DNA of 64,000 nucleotides from Saxidomus purpurata (lineage: Eukaryota > Mollusca > Bivalvia > Venerida > Veneridae): NCBI GenBank assembly GCA_022818135.1, contig JAFMSR010000018.1, forward strand, positions 5,594,049-5,658,048, read 5' to 3'. The notes under the pieces were generated by a model. The model was not told the origin of the DNA. It ran no database searches and saw only the letters and a list, made by a program, of their open reading frames with translations. Below, piece after piece: positions 21,885-32,132 of the stretch. A program made the position numbers and the translations under genes. The stretch's first letter is position 1. Each line of letters begins with the position of its first letter.

Positions 21885-22136
21885 AGAATTACGTTAAAAG
21901 ACATTTTATTTAACTATGCTACCATAGATATCTGCTTTCGAAATAATTACATTTTATGTGTTTGTATCTATCGAAAGACTTGTAGAAGTTGTGACGTCAA
22001 AATAACACCGGATCACTGCATACAAGAAATACAGCACAGTCTTTACATCAAATATTTATTAGTTTTTCTAATTCTGAGGGAAAAAAAATCATAAAACGGC
22101 TATAAAAACTACATGCAAATTATCTTAATACAATCT
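21885..22136. repeat. Diverged relative of the 9.2/10.8-kb unit
   Basis: Matches about 9790-10000: TTTCGAAATAATTAC, GACTTGTAGAAGTTGTGACG, AATATTTATTAGTTTTTCTA and TAATACAATCTGTCTTT occur in the same order. It stops exactly where the 1,484-bp tandem duplication begins. Confidence 0.7.
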
Positions 22137-22820
22137 GTCTTTTAAAGGATGGAACTGAATGCTTTTTTTCGTAAACAAAGTGACTGAACTAAGCTTTTTC
22201 ATTATGAATGAGTTGATTTTTCGAGATGCATCATTTGATTGATATGAAAGAATGATATCCTTTCCAAAATAATTGAATCTTTTCTTTTGATATTTGATTT
22301 CTTTTTGATGTAGACCTAATGACACTATTAAAGCTATATTGAGTTTTGCTAATACTTTCCGGCATAGATTGATTAAATTGCGTTACATTACAAAACTGTC
22401 CCATTTGAATTATATTGATATAACATTACAAAAAGGGCTCGAAAATATTTAGTGGCAAAAGATATAAGAAAGTAAACATGGAATATCAAAGCTTACAATG
22501 TTTGAAGGCTATAAACTGAATTACGGGAATTTGAGTTCTGGATTGAAGCGATGGATAAACAAGGCCACAAAAACAATTTCTTTTCAGTGTATCTTGTTCA
22601 CCAAACTATGTTTCCTATTCTATATAAGCTCGAAGTTAGTCCTTCGCCTTTAAGAACATGAACTGAATTTTAACTCCTTTAACTCTCTCACAGGTATTAA
22701 AGGAGTCTGATTTAGTTGAATTATTTAAACTGTGTAAAAATAGTATGCATAATATGCAGTTGAACACTTCATGTATACTAAGGTCGTAAAGCAGTAGAGG
22801 GCATAGTTAACAGAAAAAGG

Positions 22821-23096
22821 TTGTTACATAGAAGGTATGTAATTGATATGACAAAAAAACTTGATTTCGTTTTAAAATTGAGTAACCAGTTCGGTATGAC
22901 CATTTTGAGGGGCAACTTTGTGTTAATACATATTGACACTTGCTTAAAGTCTGGTCAAGCAGATATGACATTCGCTGGTTCTTTAAATTATGAAACAAAA
23001 GGACAACACCAAAAAGTACAAATCAACATTAAACCGCTTAAATTCATGTCTATTACGCCTAGGAATGGTCAGGAGAACTCTCATTTAAACCGCTAA
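22821..23096 (+). other. Unassigned 91-codon open frame, repeated in the duplicate
   Basis: The frame contains RRYVIDMTKKLDFVLKL and CLKSGQADMTFAG and ends at TAA; an identical one is at 24305-24580. It begins at a TTG-type codon, with the first ATG 27 bases in. No splice acceptor or domain is recognised. It could be an exon or an element fragment; being identical in both copies is a result of the recent duplication, not of selection. Confidence 0.15.
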
Positions 23097-23135
23097 ATGG
23101 CACGCAAACGACACACTTTTAGTTACATTGTATAT

Positions 23136-23525
23136 AGAGGATAATTGTTGGTTTTCATGTAATATCACGGTTTAATTTCACCGAGTGGGCACCAAAAGTG
23201 ATATTTTCACGAGTGGCGCAGCTACAAGTGAAAAATTACTACTTTTGGTGCTCACGAGTGGAATTATTGCGATATTACATCGATAACCAACAATTTTTCT
23301 GTTTATCTTATGTCTATAACTCTACTATTGTTGAGTTTGTTTCAATAAAATGTCTCAAATTGCGGGAAACAACGTCACCAGAAAGCATAACAAATATGAC
23401 GTCATTTTAACGACGTCATCGTCGTATGGTTTCCTGCTTTCGTTACGCTCGGTATATATTTTGACGTTAAACCGGGTACAAAATTTGATAATTTTCACTG
23501 AGTGAACAGTGAGTTTATCATAATA
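23136..23525 (+). mobile_element. GAGTGG palindrome element, copy 1
   Basis: Starts ATAGAGGATAATTGTTGGTT. Its head is a long hairpin whose arms contain GGTTATCGATGT/ACATCGATAACC-like sequence, CACCGAGTGGGCACCAAAAG and TTTCACGAGTGG, meeting at a GCGCAGC centre. The body carries GCGGGAAAC, ATGACGTCATTTTAACGACG and TTACGCTCGGTATA. No coding capacity; non-autonomous element or satellite unit. Copies: 24620-25010, 25011-25465, 25466-25957, 26503-26870 and inverted 38425-38836, with a head fragment at 23526-23615. Confidence 0.75.
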
Positions 23526-23615
23526 CATAGAGGATAATTGTTGGTTTCGGTGTAAGATCACGTTATAATTTCACCGAGTGGGCACCAAAAGTGATATTTT
23601 CACGAGTGGCGCAGC

Positions 23616-23620
23616 TTTTG
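23616..23620. other. Junction filler of the tandem duplication
   Basis: Five bases (TTTTG) separate the end of copy 1 from the start of copy 2. The context AGCTTTTGGTCTTTT shows a join between the element's palindrome arm (which contains CTTTTGGT) and CTTTTAAAGG, so a few bases of shared sequence at the join are plausible. Confidence 0.7.
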
Positions 23621-25099
23621 GTCTTTTAAAGGATGGAACTGAATGCTTTTTTTCGTAAACAAAGTGACTGAACTAAGCTTTTTCATTATGAATGAGTTGA
23701 TTTTTCGAGATGCATCATTTGATTGATATGAAAGAATGATATCCTTTCCAAAATAATTGAATCTTTTCTTTTGATATTTGATTTCTTTTTGATGTAGACC
23801 TAATGACACTATTAAAGCTATATTGAGTTTTGCTAATACTTTCCGGCATAGATTGATTAAATTGCGTTACATTACAAAACTGTCCCATTTGAATTATATT
23901 GATATAACATTACAAAAAGGGCTCGAAAATATTTAGTGGCAAAAGATATAAGAAAGTAAACATGGAATATCAAAGCTTACAATGTTTGAAGGCTATAAAC
24001 TGAATTACGGGAATTTGAGTTCTGGATTGAAGCGATGGATAAACAAGGCCACAAAAACAATTTCTTTTCAGTGTATCTTGTTCACCAAACTATGTTTCCT
24101 ATTCTATATAAGCTCGAAGTTAGTCCTTCGCCTTTAAGAACATGAACTGAATTTTAACTCCTTTAACTCTCTCACAGGTATTAAAGGAGTCTGATTTAGT
24201 TGAATTATTTAAACTGTGTAAAAATAGTATGCATAATATGCAGTTGAACACTTCATGTATACTAAGGTCGTAAAGCAGTAGAGGGCATAGTTAACAGAAA
24301 AAGGTTGTTACATAGAAGGTATGTAATTGATATGACAAAAAAACTTGATTTCGTTTTAAAATTGAGTAACCAGTTCGGTATGACCATTTTGAGGGGCAAC
24401 TTTGTGTTAATACATATTGACACTTGCTTAAAGTCTGGTCAAGCAGATATGACATTCGCTGGTTCTTTAAATTATGAAACAAAAGGACAACACCAAAAAG
24501 TACAAATCAACATTAAACCGCTTAAATTCATGTCTATTACGCCTAGGAATGGTCAGGAGAACTCTCATTTAAACCGCTAAATGGCACGCAAACGACACAC
24601 TTTTAGTTACATTGTATATAGAGGATAATTGTTGGTTTTCATGTAATATCACGGTTTAATTTCACCGAGTGGGCACCAAAAGTGATATTTTCACGAGTGG
24701 CGCAGCTACAAGTGAAAAATTACTACTTTTGGTGCTCACGAGTGGAATTATTGCGATATTACATCGATAACCAACAATTTTTCTGTTTATCTTATGTCTA
24801 TAACTCTACTATTGTTGAGTTTGTTTCAATAAAATGTCTCAAATTGCGGGAAACAACGTCACCAGAAAGCATAACAAATATGACGTCATTTTAACGACGT
24901 CATCGTCGTATGGTTTCCTGCTTTCGTTACGCTCGGTATATATTTTGACGTTAAACCGGGTACAAAATTTGATAATTTTCGCTGAGTGAACAGTGAGTTT
25001 ATCATAATACATAGAGGATAATTGTTGGTTTCGGTGTAAGATCACGTTATAATTTCACCGAGTGGGCACCAAAAGTGATATTTTCACGAGTGGCGCAGC
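23621..25099. repeat. 1,484-bp-period tandem duplication, copy 2
   Basis: Second copy, continuing past its end into the intact palindrome arm CCACGAGTGAAAATAAC. Presence of the complete element here suggests copy 2 retains the original right flank and copy 1 the original left flank. Confidence 0.95.
24620..25010 (+). mobile_element. GAGTGG palindrome element, copy in duplicate 2
   Basis: Identical to 23136-23525 apart from the single substitution at 24981; about 391 bp, lacking the extra internal hairpin found in the next units. Confidence 0.75.
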
Positions 25100-25465
25100 C
25101 ACGAGTGAAAATAACAACTTTTGGTGTTCACGAGTGAAATTAACGCGATAATACACCGATACCAACAATTTTTCTGTTTATTTAATGGTTAAAACTCTAC
25201 TTTTATTGAGTTTGTTTCTATAAAATAACGAAAATCGCGGGAAACGTCATCAAAAAACATAGCGCAAATGACGTCATTTTAACGACGTCATCGTCGCATG
25301 GTTTCCAGCATTAATTACGCTCGGTATACTTTTTGACGTAAATCCGGGTTAAAGATTGCAAAAACAGTGAAAAATAAAAATGGTAATCCACTGTTTCAAA
25401 ACTGTGGATTATCACTTTTATTTCACTGAGAAAACTCTATAATTCACTCGAAAACATTAAATAAA
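25011..25465 (+). mobile_element. GAGTGG palindrome element, tandem unit
   Basis: A full 455-bp unit. It contains the head palindrome GAGTGGCGCAGCCACGAGTG and ATGACGTCATTTTAACGACG. It also has a second hairpin, TGGTAATCCACTGTTT against AAACTGTGGATTATCA, absent from the shorter units. It abuts the next unit directly, so the family behaves as a tandem array here. Confidence 0.8.
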
Positions 25466-25957
25466 TAGAGGATAATTGTTGGTTTCGGTGTAAGATCATG
25501 TTATAATTTCACCGAGTGAGCACCAAAAGTGATATTTTCACGAGTGGCGCAGCCACGAGTGAAAATGACAACTTCTGGTGTTCACGAGTGAAATTAACGT
25601 GATATTACACCGATACCAACAATTTTTCTGTTTATTTTATGGTTAAAACTCTACTTTTATTGAGTTTGTTTCTACAAAATATCGAAAATCGCGGGAAACG
25701 TCACCAGAAACATAGCGCAAATGACGTCATTTAAACGACGTCATCGTCGCATGGTTTCCAGCATTAATTACGCTCGGTATACTTTTTGACGTAAATCCGG
25801 GTAAAAGAGCGCAAAACAGTGAAAAATAAAAATGGTAATCCACTGTTTCAAAACTGTGGATTATCACTTTTATTTCACTGAGAAAACTCTATAATTCACT
25901 GAAAAACATAAAATAAACCGTTATATTTCGATAAACCACCGTAAAACATTAAATAAA
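25466..25957 (+). mobile_element. GAGTGG palindrome element, tandem unit
   Basis: Very similar to the preceding unit, then extends through AACCGTTATATTTCGATAAACCACCG before returning to single-copy sequence. The inverted copy at 38425 begins with the complement of that same tail (GGTTTATCGAAATATAACG), so this is probably the family's true 3' end. Confidence 0.8.
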
Positions 25958-26502
25958 TACAATTAAACGGAAATGACATGCAAATAACATGTGTCGATAG
26001 AAATATCGAATCTAACGGCTGATTTAGGATATAATGACTTCCATACCCGTCAAAACAGGACGTCAGTAGGTTGTCTGTTAGCTACTATAAACCAATCATT
26101 TTTCGCGCCAATTATTATTCGCGGATATAGAAATTCGCGTTTTCAGAAAACAAAAAAGAAAAAATGTGAAGTAAGGTTAAAAGTTTCGCGGAAAACTGGC
26201 CACCATAAATTGCATGTGGAAATTAGTTGGTTTACAGGTTACTGTTCTGAAAACCATACTAATCCAACCACTCTGTCCAGTATTATTTGCACATAAGGAA
26301 TGAGGAGATATCACTGTATCTAAAATGTAGCCATTACAATACTTGACGTGTTTCAACTAACGGTCGTATTTACTATAGTCTAATTGCATTTTAAAAACTT
26401 ACTGATGTTTTAACTAAAGATTTGTGTTTAGTTTATTTAGAAGGCAAAGCAATGAGTAGCGCTTCATAAACAGACCGAGCTGCTGTATGATATTTACGGA
26501 TA
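25958..26502. other. Spacer within the element array
   Basis: Contains a segment (26095-26190) with TTTTCGCGCCAATTATTATT, ATTCGCGTTTTCAG and TTTCGCGG that resembles the GCGAA-rich repeat at 46465-46710. A 101-codon plus frame crosses it without support. Confidence 0.35.
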
Positions 26503-26870
26503 AATAGGGTAATTATTGGTTTTGGTGTACTATCACGTTATAATTTCACCGAGTGGGCACCAAAAGTGAAAATTTTCACGAGTGGCACTGCCACGACTGA
26601 AAATAACTGCGTTTAGTGTTCACGAGTGAAATCAACGTGATGTTACACCGATATCAGCATTTTTTCTGTATATTTTTTGTTAAAACTCAACTTTCTTGAG
26701 TTTGATTCAATAAAATGTCGAAAACCGCGGGAAACGCCATTAAAAAGCATATGGTACACATGACGTTATTTTAACGACGTCATCGTCGTCTGGTTTCCGG
26801 CATTCGTTACAATCGGTATACTTTTTGAGGTTAATCCGGGTTGAAAATTTGATATTTTCACTGCTTTGAA
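26503..26870 (+). mobile_element. GAGTGG palindrome element, diverged copy
   Basis: Starts TAGGGTAATTATTGGTTTTGG, with the head palindrome partly decayed (GAGTGGCACTGCCACGACTG), and ends at TTGAAAATTTGATATTTTCACT, immediately before the long T/C tract. Confidence 0.75.
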
Positions 26871-26876
26871 CATTAA

Positions 26877-27203
<327 letters not shown>

Positions 27204-27351
27204 CTTTTTCAACGTTTATTGATGCTTTCACCGAAATGTGAACGCGTTTCTTTTGTGGGATTCATTCATGGCATTTATCTTCAAATGTATTTTTTTTTTA
27301 CTTGAAAAACTGATGTTCAACATATGAATGAGTTTTGGGTTTTGGGATATT

Positions 27352-27409
27352 CCCGCCCCCCCCGCTCCCCCCCCCCCCCCAGCCCCCCCCCCCCCCCCAA
27401 TCCCCCCCA
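27352..27409. repeat. Second poly-C tract
   Basis: C-runs of 7 to 16 separated by AG, AAT or GCT. The minus strand reads as G-runs that could form a G-quadruplex. Confidence 0.9.
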
Positions 27410-27755
27410 GCCACTTGCCAATTATAGTCAATATATACATGGCGAAATGAAGTTAATATATAGCTTTTAGCCATGTACACAATTTTAATCATTTTGCAAT
27501 CGAATGCAATCCCTAAGGATTTTCAATGACGTTTTCATTCAAAATAACCGAGTCAGTTAAATGGATGAAATTTAACCTTACTTCTTGAGAGGAAATGAGG
27601 AAGGATAACAGATGGGTAGTACCGTATTTATGAATTCAGCATCATGACTTTGTAACGTAAACGAATGGAGCTTTCTATAATATTGATAGGTAATTTGTTA
27701 CAAAGGAGTGCATAAAATATTAAGATCTACATATGAATGAATGAAATGTATTATA

Positions 27756-28617
27756 GGTTATTGAACTTGTATGGTGAAATATTACTTGGAACGAGTTGGT
27801 TTGGCGGGAACAACGAGCTTGCGAGTTGTTCCCGCCAAATCAACGAGTTCCAAGTAATATTTCGCCATACAAGTTCAATAACCTTTTTATTATATACTTT
27901 CATATTGACTATGAACAAAAATGACATTCTGTTAGCAAAAAAACAATAAATGAATCTTGAAATTTCTCAGACAACTAGCGTACTATTTCACCATGTACAT
28001 TTTCTTTATTGCGTATTAATAGACTCCATTCAATATTGTTGTTTATACGTGACGTCATTTATTAGGAGAAACGTTGACGCCAATTATACGGTTAGAAATT
28101 CAGTTGCCGTCCGCCATCTTGTTTTGAAAAACGCAAGACTTTTTCTACGGATGCGGGTTTGTACTTTGAAATGTGAATACATCAACTTGATGTACGTTCC
28201 TAAAAATGTTTTCTCTTTCTTATGACTACATGCAAAACATCATTCATTTTCTTTATTAATACTTGGCTGAATTTACGTACCAGTAATTTTCGTAACCAGA
28301 ACTGGTATTGCGTGCCCTAAAAAATTCGAACCTTTTAAAAAATTAAACTCTTTTACGTCTACTTGAAAATGATTAAAGTTTCTTTTTTATTTTAAGACCG
28401 TAGCTTATTTAATTGTAAAAAACGGTCAAACTTCGACATATAAACCTCATTAAAACGATGTTTACAAACAAATAAAATAGTCCGTACAGCTGATCGCTAA
28501 GACCGCCCTCCCTTGCCAACGTTCAGTATCATTCCTTACCAACGTGCAGTACCGTAGAATACTGAACGAACTCTCTAAGGCAAAGTGAACGGGGCAATAT
28601 GAAAGTATATAATAAAG
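27756..28617. mobile_element. Hairpin-headed element 2
   Basis: Positions 27756-27893 form a 138-bp near-perfect palindrome. GGTTATTGAACTTGTATGG, GAAATATTACTTGGAAC and TTTGGCGGGAACAAC recur inverted around GAGCTTGCGA, with about four mismatches. Next to it TTTTTATTATATACTTTCAT (27894 on) recurs inverted as CAATATGAAAGTATATAATA at 28595-28614. The interior has GTGACGTCATTT and GCCATCTTGTTTTG and a short GTTCAGTAT/ATACTGAAC hairpin. A 91-codon frame inside lacks support. Same architecture as 8548-8880. Confidence 0.65.
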
Positions 28618-29149
28618 TAAAATATATACACAGGGTTCTTTTCACGTTTACGTGGAATCAAATGTTAGATGTGCTTACGTGCAGTGTGATATTAAATTGA
28701 AAAAAGAAATGTCTTTGCCACATTTGGTTTTCAAGAGGTTAACTTAGCAATATAAAAAGGTGGCATATCAAAGCTTGGCAGTAACTGTAGAAAAGAATGG
28801 TAAAGGTAATCGACTAATAACCACTACTGCTATCTTGTTTTCTGCAACCAATGTGAAAATTAAATTAGTAATCTAGATATTTATTATACCTAGATCACAA
28901 TTCTGACATGTTGTTTATCTTACAGGGCATCCTTTTCAATTAACTATGTTACTTTAAACATAAGATCGTGCTGTCTTATCATCTATTGTTTTAACTACCT
29001 TTGCCATTAAGCAATTTAAGTATTTACTTTCTCTTTCTAACAAAATCATTACAAGAAAGATAAATAAAATGTCAGATTTGATTTGTAATTATTGAAAACA
29101 AATATAATTTACTATCACTGTGAAGTAATAGATATGTTTACCGTGATAG
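28618..29149. other. Non-coding stretch
   Basis: No open frame, repeat or signal recognised. Confidence 0.3.
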
Positions 29150-29830
29150 ATATCACTGAACACACGAATTCCACGTGAAATTGAATTTCATTAAGGGACG
29201 CATTGGGGCTGGTATAAATTTAACAGTTTCAGCAAAATAACTTGTTTTAACTTCGAAATTCTTCACAAATATTCTACTTTTTCTATATATTATTGCTGAC
29301 ACCGGTAAAATCCTTTTGAGTCACAACACATGTACGCTTTACGCAATTATCCAGGTTTCCTCATTTCACCCTGCACTTTTTCGAATAATAAAAGCATAGA
29401 TAAAAGATATAAAACCATTTACTCTGCAGCGGTGACATCACTGAATTTAAATTATTGTCAGTGTCATGCAATAAGATAATTTCAAATTCAACTTAATACA
29501 AAATGTATTATGATACGCATGTTCTCCTCTCCCTTGCGTGTTCTTTATTAAAGAACCTATGTAACCAGAAAATCTCGTAGGATTACGTAAAAAAATACAA
29601 TTTATTTAGCGGTATAACGGAATTCATAGATCTCTGCTTTTGAAATATATGTAATTATCTTTTTATCGGATGCATCCTTCGAAAATTATATATATTGTAG
29701 AAATTTGACGTCAAATAACATCGAATCAGTGCAGACAAGGACATTATGCGCACAGCTTCGGAATTTAATATTTATATGCTAAAACTTAACTCTACTCTCA
29801 GTATTTACTTTTCTGAAATGAAACTAGAAT
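29150..29830. repeat. Diverged relative of the 9.2/10.8-kb unit including the exon region
   Basis: Collinear with about 9300-9930: ATTCCACGTGA, AACAGTTTCAGCAAAAT, TTTGAGTCACA, GGTGACATCACTGAATTTAAAT, GTGTCATGCAATA and TGTAGAAATTTGACGTCAAA. The part aligned to the 9290-9556 exon is full of indels and stops, so no exon survives here. Confidence 0.6.
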
Positions 29831-30144
29831 ATCAGAATAGGCACAAGATTTTCTAATCTCCACTTGAGTTATCTTACAGGTTAAGGTTTTTCATGTCAAC
29901 AATGTCTTTGTTGAGGACAGTCCAGTGCTCTATTTGCTTTCTTTTTCGTGCCATTTGCTCGTGGTAGGAACATTATTAAATACTTTAATGTATAAGTGCG
30001 TATTTTAACAACTGTTAACCATTCCGTTGCTCAGTAATGAATCACTCAGACCGCTTAATTGCAGACAAAAGCCGTATTTGTTTGGCACAGTTACGTTCAC
30101 ATTAAATCTTCATACAAAGCGTGGGGTTTAACTGCAGAGTATTT

Positions 30145-30320
30145 CTAAATAAATTAAATGAATGGCTTTTAGCTCCAGGAAATGCTTTATACCGACGGAT
30201 TAATTTGCATACAATTCTACAGTACAGAGAAAAAGCATATAAATGTTTATAATTCCCCTGATGCAGTTGTCGTGACGTCTATGGTGCCAACTGTATTTTA
30301 TTACCTCCATTGTAAACGTT
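30145..30320. repeat. Dispersed 170-bp repeat, copy 2
   Basis: Closest relative of 18600-18775 (ATGCTTTATACCGACGGATTA, AAGCATATAAATGTTTATAATTCC, TGTATTTTATTACCTCCATTG). The minus frame 30200-30394 covers it. Confidence 0.55.
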
Positions 30321-30961
30321 AATAAAATACAAGGAAGATTTAAATGCAAAGCAACGTCACATATTCTTTGAAACGTGCTTCTATGGTACAGCATGGCTTT
30401 TAGTTATACTGCTGAATTATTGAGCATTGGTGATAAAACTTAAACGGTTCAAATCGTGAACTACGTCTTTTTTGTGAGGCAACTCCGCATAAATATTACG
30501 AAGACGAACAGTAGAGTTATAAAAGGCGAAAGACGTTCATCCTAGAAAGTAAAGGTTTGTACCCTTTAGTGTGTTAAGGCATACTTTTAATATTTCTAGG
30601 ACAGTTAACTTGAAGAAGGAACAATTTAATATGGTGTGGACATATGATAGGTTCAGAAAGCGTATCAGACGAACTGTGAATATAAAAAGGAAACTCAAAT
30701 AATACTACGTGTAGCATCTGTTGCTTTTAAAAGTATGAATCATTGAGTCCTGTTATAGCACACAGCTGTATCACGTTAACAGTGTCTGTATCTGTGTTAG
30801 TGTTTATATAGTGAACATCATGCTTTTCTCTATTCCCCAAAATTGTATTTTGGCGAGAAACATGTATATGTTTACCAATAAATCCTCGACTTGACTACTG
30901 ACTTTAAAGATCAAGTCCTTTGTCTCCCCGAACCTGGTGTTGCCCTTCCCCCCTTGGGGAA

Positions 30962-30977
30962 CCCCCCCCCCCCCCCC
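30962..30977. repeat. C16 homopolymer
   Basis: Sixteen C in a row next to CCTTGGGG, a further homopolymer of the kind seen at 27 kb. Confidence 0.95.
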
Positions 30978-31499
30978 ATTAATTCTAGATTCGCTGTCAT
31001 TGTCCTTCTGTAACGATTCTCAGCATTTAATAAGTAACATGAAAGCTTAGCATATATGCAACTAAATGCTGATAGGAACATTAAAAATGTAATGATACCG
31101 TAAGTGTACTGATTTTGAATAATGTAGCGATCCCCACAGATGTTTGTTGTTGTAGAGACATGGAAGTACAACTTTACCTTTTACATTTGAAATACAATTG
31201 AAATTTACTAATAGTATGCATAAATATCATTCAAATAAATTACACGGCTTTAATTTTTTCCCTTTGATCAAAGAAAATAACACTAAGCCTATATTAATAT
31301 ATCTAAAAATAAAACAATCTTATTAAAGGTTCTTGGGCATGTTTGAGACATAGTTTAATATATTAATTCTTTTTTAAATTCCAAGTTGTGTTTTCGTTAC
31401 TTCGCCTTATGGATATATCTATTTGTAATTTCAATGTTATCCGTCTATGCCATTTTATTTTCCTCTTGATATTATTTAAAATTTCACCGTTTGGGATTA

Positions 31500-31780
31500 A
31501 GGTAGCGCTTTTGGGTCGGCTCAGTGGAGTTAAATTACCCATTTAGACAATAACTGCATCATATATTTTGTATCTTTTATATAGATTATGACTAAAACAA
31601 GTCGTTTCGGAAGAAGAAAATGCAGCATTTTTTTCTGACCGCTTGTTACGTATTTAAAGATTATTAATCCCCTGACCAATTTATCAAAAATTCCTGACAC
31701 TGATCCCTCCGTTATAAATTTCTCTTTAAACTGGTCCAAACCACATGTTAATCGACCTCCAATTAACAAAATTATGCTTG
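31500..31780 (-). pseudogene. Possible Ty3/gypsy pol fragment (linker to integrase)
   Basis: The minus-strand 79-codon frame contains DQFKEKFITEGS and IFKYVTSGQKKMLHFLLPK followed by RLVLVIIYIKD. This resembles the segment between RNase H and the integrase zinc finger in Ty3/gypsy elements, where a short YRKxV...LLVP motif precedes an HxD motif. The zinc-binding His is not recognisable. No LTR, protease or reverse transcriptase is seen nearby. Identification rests on pattern recall only. Confidence 0.25.
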
Positions 31781-32085
31781 TTCAAAGTTGACACATCTTC
31801 CTTCAAAGCAAGTGTCAAAAAACGCCGATTTCTAAAGACACTCATGATTTGATTGGATTATATGAAACAAAACCCGTTTAAATGCATCCAATTATACGTA
31901 AGTACAATTATATGATAATCCATACAATAGTTTACCCTGTCATATCAGAAAAAATACAAGATCCGCCCACAAAATCATTTTAATGCGATATTTACAACTT
32001 TTTCTTCGTGTTTTATTGCTTCTACGGTATTTCGACAAGACGGTCACGTGATTATCTAAAGTATTTGAGGTACACAGCGGGGAAA

Positions 32086-32132
32086 ATGGAGAACGTTGAA
32101 CGAGAACTTATATCTGCATTAGAGCCGGCGGG
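32086..32132 (+). CDS. Candidate first coding exon (MENVEREL...), unknown protein
   Basis: ATG at 32086 in an excellent context (GGGAAAATGG) starts MENVERELISALEPAG. The frame is cut after 47 bp by a possible donor GGCGGG/GTAATT (phase 2). Upstream at 32044-32050 is TCACGTGA, an E-box, and the local sequence is richer in CpG than its surroundings, as at an unmethylated promoter. The peptide is acidic and helix-prone, like a normal N-terminus. The donor is weaker than consensus and no next exon in compatible phase was found. Family not recognised. Confidence 0.3.

Larger units (their letters stand above)
22137..23615. repeat. 1,484-bp-period tandem duplication, copy 1
   Basis: Homology runs 1,479 bp (GTCTTTTAAAGGATGG to GAGTGGCGCAGC). 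The only difference I found from copy 2 is A at 23497 versus G at 24981. The right end falls in the palindrome centre of the GAGTGG element. Confidence 0.95.
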
